Positions 33,590 to 35,461 of a stretch of 35,461 nucleotides of DNA are shown here, in pieces. Within the stretch, counting starts at the first letter, position 1, and every line of letters starts with the position of its first letter. Under the pieces are notes generated by a model. That model did no database searches. It saw nothing but the letters and a program-made list of their open reading frames with translations, and was not told the origin of the DNA. Position numbers and translations under genes: made by a program. Source of the stretch: Candidatus Hydrogenedentota bacterium (GTDB lineage: Bacteria; Hydrogenedentota; Hydrogenedentia; Hydrogenedentales; SLHB01); contig JACQVH010000062.1 of NCBI GenBank assembly GCA_016209895.1, positions 1 to 35,461 on the forward strand. The letters run 5' to 3'.

Positions 33590-35202
33590 ATTTTGAAGCC
33601 GACAGTTTTGACGTAAGACGCACCCTTACGGCCATGCGCGAGGTGGTGTTCCGACGAAAGTGGGTGGTGTTCGCCACCTGCGCCATCACGGTGGCGCTGA
33701 TGCAAGCCTACATCCACTACTTTCCCTGGGTCTATAAGGCGTCCGTGAAAGTGTTGGTGGAGCCCGAAAAAGACGTAACACGGGAGATGTTTTACGACCG
33801 TTGGAACGTGTTCCGGAAGGCGGAACAAGCCCAGACCGAGGCCGAACTGGTCAAGATGGCCCCGGTGGTGAAGGAAGTGGTACAGCGGCTGGACCTCAAG
33901 TACGAGGACGTCTATCACCCCATCTTGCGGGTAATTACGGATTTATGGGCGCGGTCCTTTGTGGGCCGGAACTACCAGAGAATGAAGCGCTATTTGTTCC
34001 CGCCAAAGAAGACCCCTTACGACGTGTCCGACGAGGAAAAGGAATTTGCGAAGACGGTGGTAGACTTCCAGAAAGGGATTCGTGTCGAGTCGGTGGGGAG
34101 TTCCAACGTGGCGGCAGTAACCGTGCTGGGACCATCGCCGGGCGTGGCCGCGATGGCCAACACCCTGTACGAGGTCTACCTCCGGCACCGCAACGAACGG
34201 CACCGGGAAGAGGCCATGTCCGCGTACAACGTCCTGAAAGAGCAAACCCAGCGCGCCTACCAGGCCGTGCAGAAGGTTGAGCAGGATCTGAAGGATTTTG
34301 GCGAGAAGCACGAAGTCAGATTCGAGTTCGACAAGGAGCGCAACGACGTGTTGGAGTGGTCCAAACAAGAGGCCATACTGTTCAATGCACGGTCGAGTCG
34401 CCGTCAGATGGAGGAGCGGCTCGCGGAGATTGATCGGCAACTGAAGTCGCAAGCGCAGTCGGAGAGCGTGAGTCAGTCGCTCTCGACCAATGAAATGAAG
34501 AATCGGATTAAGGCGACGCTCCTCGATAGCGAAATGAAATTGGTGGACATGCGCAATCGGTATCAGCCGGATTCGCCGGAAATCCAGGACGCGGAGCGAA
34601 CGATTCAGGAACTCAAGGGGCTGTTGGGCGGCGAGTCGGACTTGATTGTGAGCATGAAGAACGAGACGCCCAACCCCATCTGGAACAATTTGCGCACGGA
34701 ACGCAGCGCCGCCCTCACGAAACTCGCGGAACTGAAGTCGGCGGAAGCCGAGCAGGAGGCCGTGGTTAAGGACTATGCCGGACGCCTTCACGATTTGCCC
34801 ATCAAACAATGGCAGTTGGTCAATCTCACCCGCGAGTTGCAGGTAAAAGATGAGGAGTACCGGGTGCTGCTCGATAAGGAGCGCCAGGCGTTTATTTCCG
34901 GAGTTTCCGAGGGGATCAATACCGCGAGTCTGAAGAAAGTGGAGGACGCGGCCGTTCCGGAGAAACCTTCGCGTCCGAACGTCAAACTTTATCTCCTATG
35001 CGCCGCGCTGGTGGGTCTGCTACTGGGCATCGGAGCGGCGTTCATTGTGGATTACTTCGACGACACGCTGCGCGCGGAAGACAATATCGAACACCTGATG
35101 CAGGCGCCGGTATACGCGGAAATCCCGATCGGAGAGAATGGAAACGGCAGGGCGCTGCTGGCCCGGTCGGACGCTGAGACATCCGCTTCCTCGAGAAATT
35201 AG
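33586..35202 (+). CDS. Wzz/GumC-type polysaccharide chain-length protein
   Basis: 538-residue polysaccharide co-polymerase with one membrane helix at each end (about 26-44, WVVFATCAITVALMQAYIHY; about 467-489, LYLLCAALVGLLLGIGAAF) and a large periplasmic coiled-coil region (about 210-430). The Pro-rich PEKPSRP motif just before the second helix is the Wzz hallmark. The cytoplasmic tail (about 50 residues) has no kinase domain; a separate BY-kinase-like gene follows, the split arrangement of Gram-positive and some Gram-negative systems. It controls polymer length and links synthesis to the export channel. ATG 33586 overlaps the upstream TGA. Confidence 0.92.
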   Translation: MNFEADSFDVRRTLTAMREVVFRRKWVVFATCAITVALMQAYIHYFPWVYKASVKVLVEPEKDVTREMFYDRWNVFRKAEQAQTEAELVKMAPVVKEVVQRLDLKYEDVYHPILRVITDLWARSFVGRNYQRMKRYLFPPKKTPYDVSDEEKEFAKTVVDFQKGIRVESVGSSNVAAVTVLGPSPGVAAMANTLYEVYLRHRNERHREEAMSAYNVLKEQTQRAYQAVQKVEQDLKDFGEKHEVRFEFDKERNDVLEWSKQEAILFNARSSRRQMEERLAEIDRQLKSQAQSESVSQSLSTNEMKNRIKATLLDSEMKLVDMRNRYQPDSPEIQDAERTIQELKGLLGGESDLIVSMKNETPNPIWNNLRTERSAALTKLAELKSAEAEQEAVVKDYAGRLHDLPIKQWQLVNLTRELQVKDEEYRVLLDKERQAFISGVSEGINTASLKKVEDAAVPEKPSRPNVKLYLLCAALVGLLLGIGAAFIVDYFDDTLRAEDNIEHLMQAPVYAEIPIGENGNGRALLARSDAETSASSRN

Positions 35203-35223
35203 ATGCAATCGGAAGGAGTAATA

Positions 35224-35286
35224 GTGGACAATGAGCCCCGATGCAAAACGCAACGGCCGACTGCGGGGAAAGGCGAGGTGGAATGA
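35224..35286 (+). CDS. Possible 20-codon coupling ORF
   Basis: GTG 35224 has GGAAGGAG with 5 nt spacing, the strongest ribosome site nearby. The 20-residue product MDNEPRCKTQRPTAGKGEVE matches nothing I know, and its TGA overlaps the ATG of the kinase-like gene (ATGA). It may be a leader that couples translation rather than a functional peptide. A 19-codon frame from ATG 35231 overlaps it. Confidence 0.3.
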   Translation: MDNEPRCKTQRPTAGKGEVE

Positions 35287-35461
35287 TTAGGCGTTGGTGG
35301 AATTGGCTTCGCGGCGGGTCCACGAAGGCGCCCTCTTTTCAAGAGGCCTATCGCCGGTTGGCCATGCAACTCCATTTTAATTTGGGCGACCGGAAAGGCG
35401 GCTGTTGTCTCATGATGACCAGCCCCGCTGATTTCGAGATTACCGCCCGGGCCTCGCTGGA
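35283..35461 (+). CDS. BY-kinase/CpsD-like protein, N-terminal part (runs off the window)
   Basis: Only 59 codons are present (ATG 35283, GAGG 4 nt upstream). FQEAYRRLAMQLHFNLGD is the typical opening of bacterial tyrosine kinases of the Wzc/CpsD/CapB type, which phosphorylate a C-terminal Tyr cluster and regulate polymerisation through the Wzz partner. The family's next block is usually TSxxPGEGKST (Walker A); here the aligned stretch is MMTSPADFEITARASL, without Gly-Glu-Gly-Lys-Ser. So either the P-loop is degenerate and the protein is a pseudo-kinase, or the alignment shifts beyond the window. The rest of the gene is not visible. Confidence 0.7.
   Translation, partial: MIRRWWNWLRGGSTKAPSFQEAYRRLAMQLHFNLGDRKGGCCLMMTSPADFEITARASL

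Noticed and set aside
33943..34809. 288-codon minus-strand frame opposite the Wzz-like gene
   Set aside because: Leu/Arg-rich mirror of the coiled-coil coding region.

Overview
The window looks like chromosomal DNA of a GC-rich (roughly 55-60% by eye) Gram-negative bacterium of the Planctomycetota / Hydrogenedentota / PVC-like type. Four things point there: a giant heme-motif protein with PSCyt1, PSCyt2 and PSD1 domains next to a DUF1501 protein; an FxTTxW-type ECF sigma factor next to a zinc-ribbon Ser/Thr kinase; several sulfatases with Tat-like leaders; and wordy repeat tracts in the gaps. Lnt, secretin-core proteins and a lipoprotein indicate an outer membrane. The exact phylum is inference. 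No tRNA, rRNA, CRISPR array, insertion sequence or phage gene was seen.

Left part (1-5.9 kb, all minus strand): a UroD-family TIM-barrel protein, a membrane Ser/Thr kinase with a GspG-like C-terminus, the ECF sigma factor (start re-assigned to GTG 4715) and an aldo/keto reductase. 6.1-12.2 kb, plus strand: the 1511-residue PSCyt/PSD1 protein, with two Cys-rich repeats inserted, followed by its usual DUF1501 partner.

12.2-23.7 kb is a divergent catabolic-looking locus. Minus strand: metallophosphoesterase + CBM9-like domain, PHP/DUF3604 protein and sulfatase are joined by 4-nt start/stop overlaps, and a second sulfatase follows after 49 nt. Plus strand: a xylose-isomerase-like TIM barrel protein, a Gfo/Idh/MocA dehydrogenase, an SSS-family Na+ symporter and a TIGR02757 protein, the last two overlapping by 4 nt. 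The shared control region has an 18-bp near-palindrome and two interleaved inverted repeats. The natural reading is release, uptake and oxidation of a sulfated and/or phosphorylated sugar or polyol; the substrate is unknown.

23.7-30.8 kb, minus strand, is a tight six-gene envelope operon under a near-consensus sigma-70 promoter (TTGACA-17-TAGAAT): a small Skp/OmpH-like secreted protein, a TPR lipoprotein, two short secretin-core proteins, lnt and murJ. It is divergent from an exopolysaccharide operon (31.2 kb to the right edge): a GT4 glycosyltransferase, a Wza-like export protein, a Wzz/GumC-like chain-length protein, a possible 20-codon coupling ORF and the start of a BY-kinase-like protein whose P-loop looks degenerate. 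The two operons together look like a surface-assembly region.
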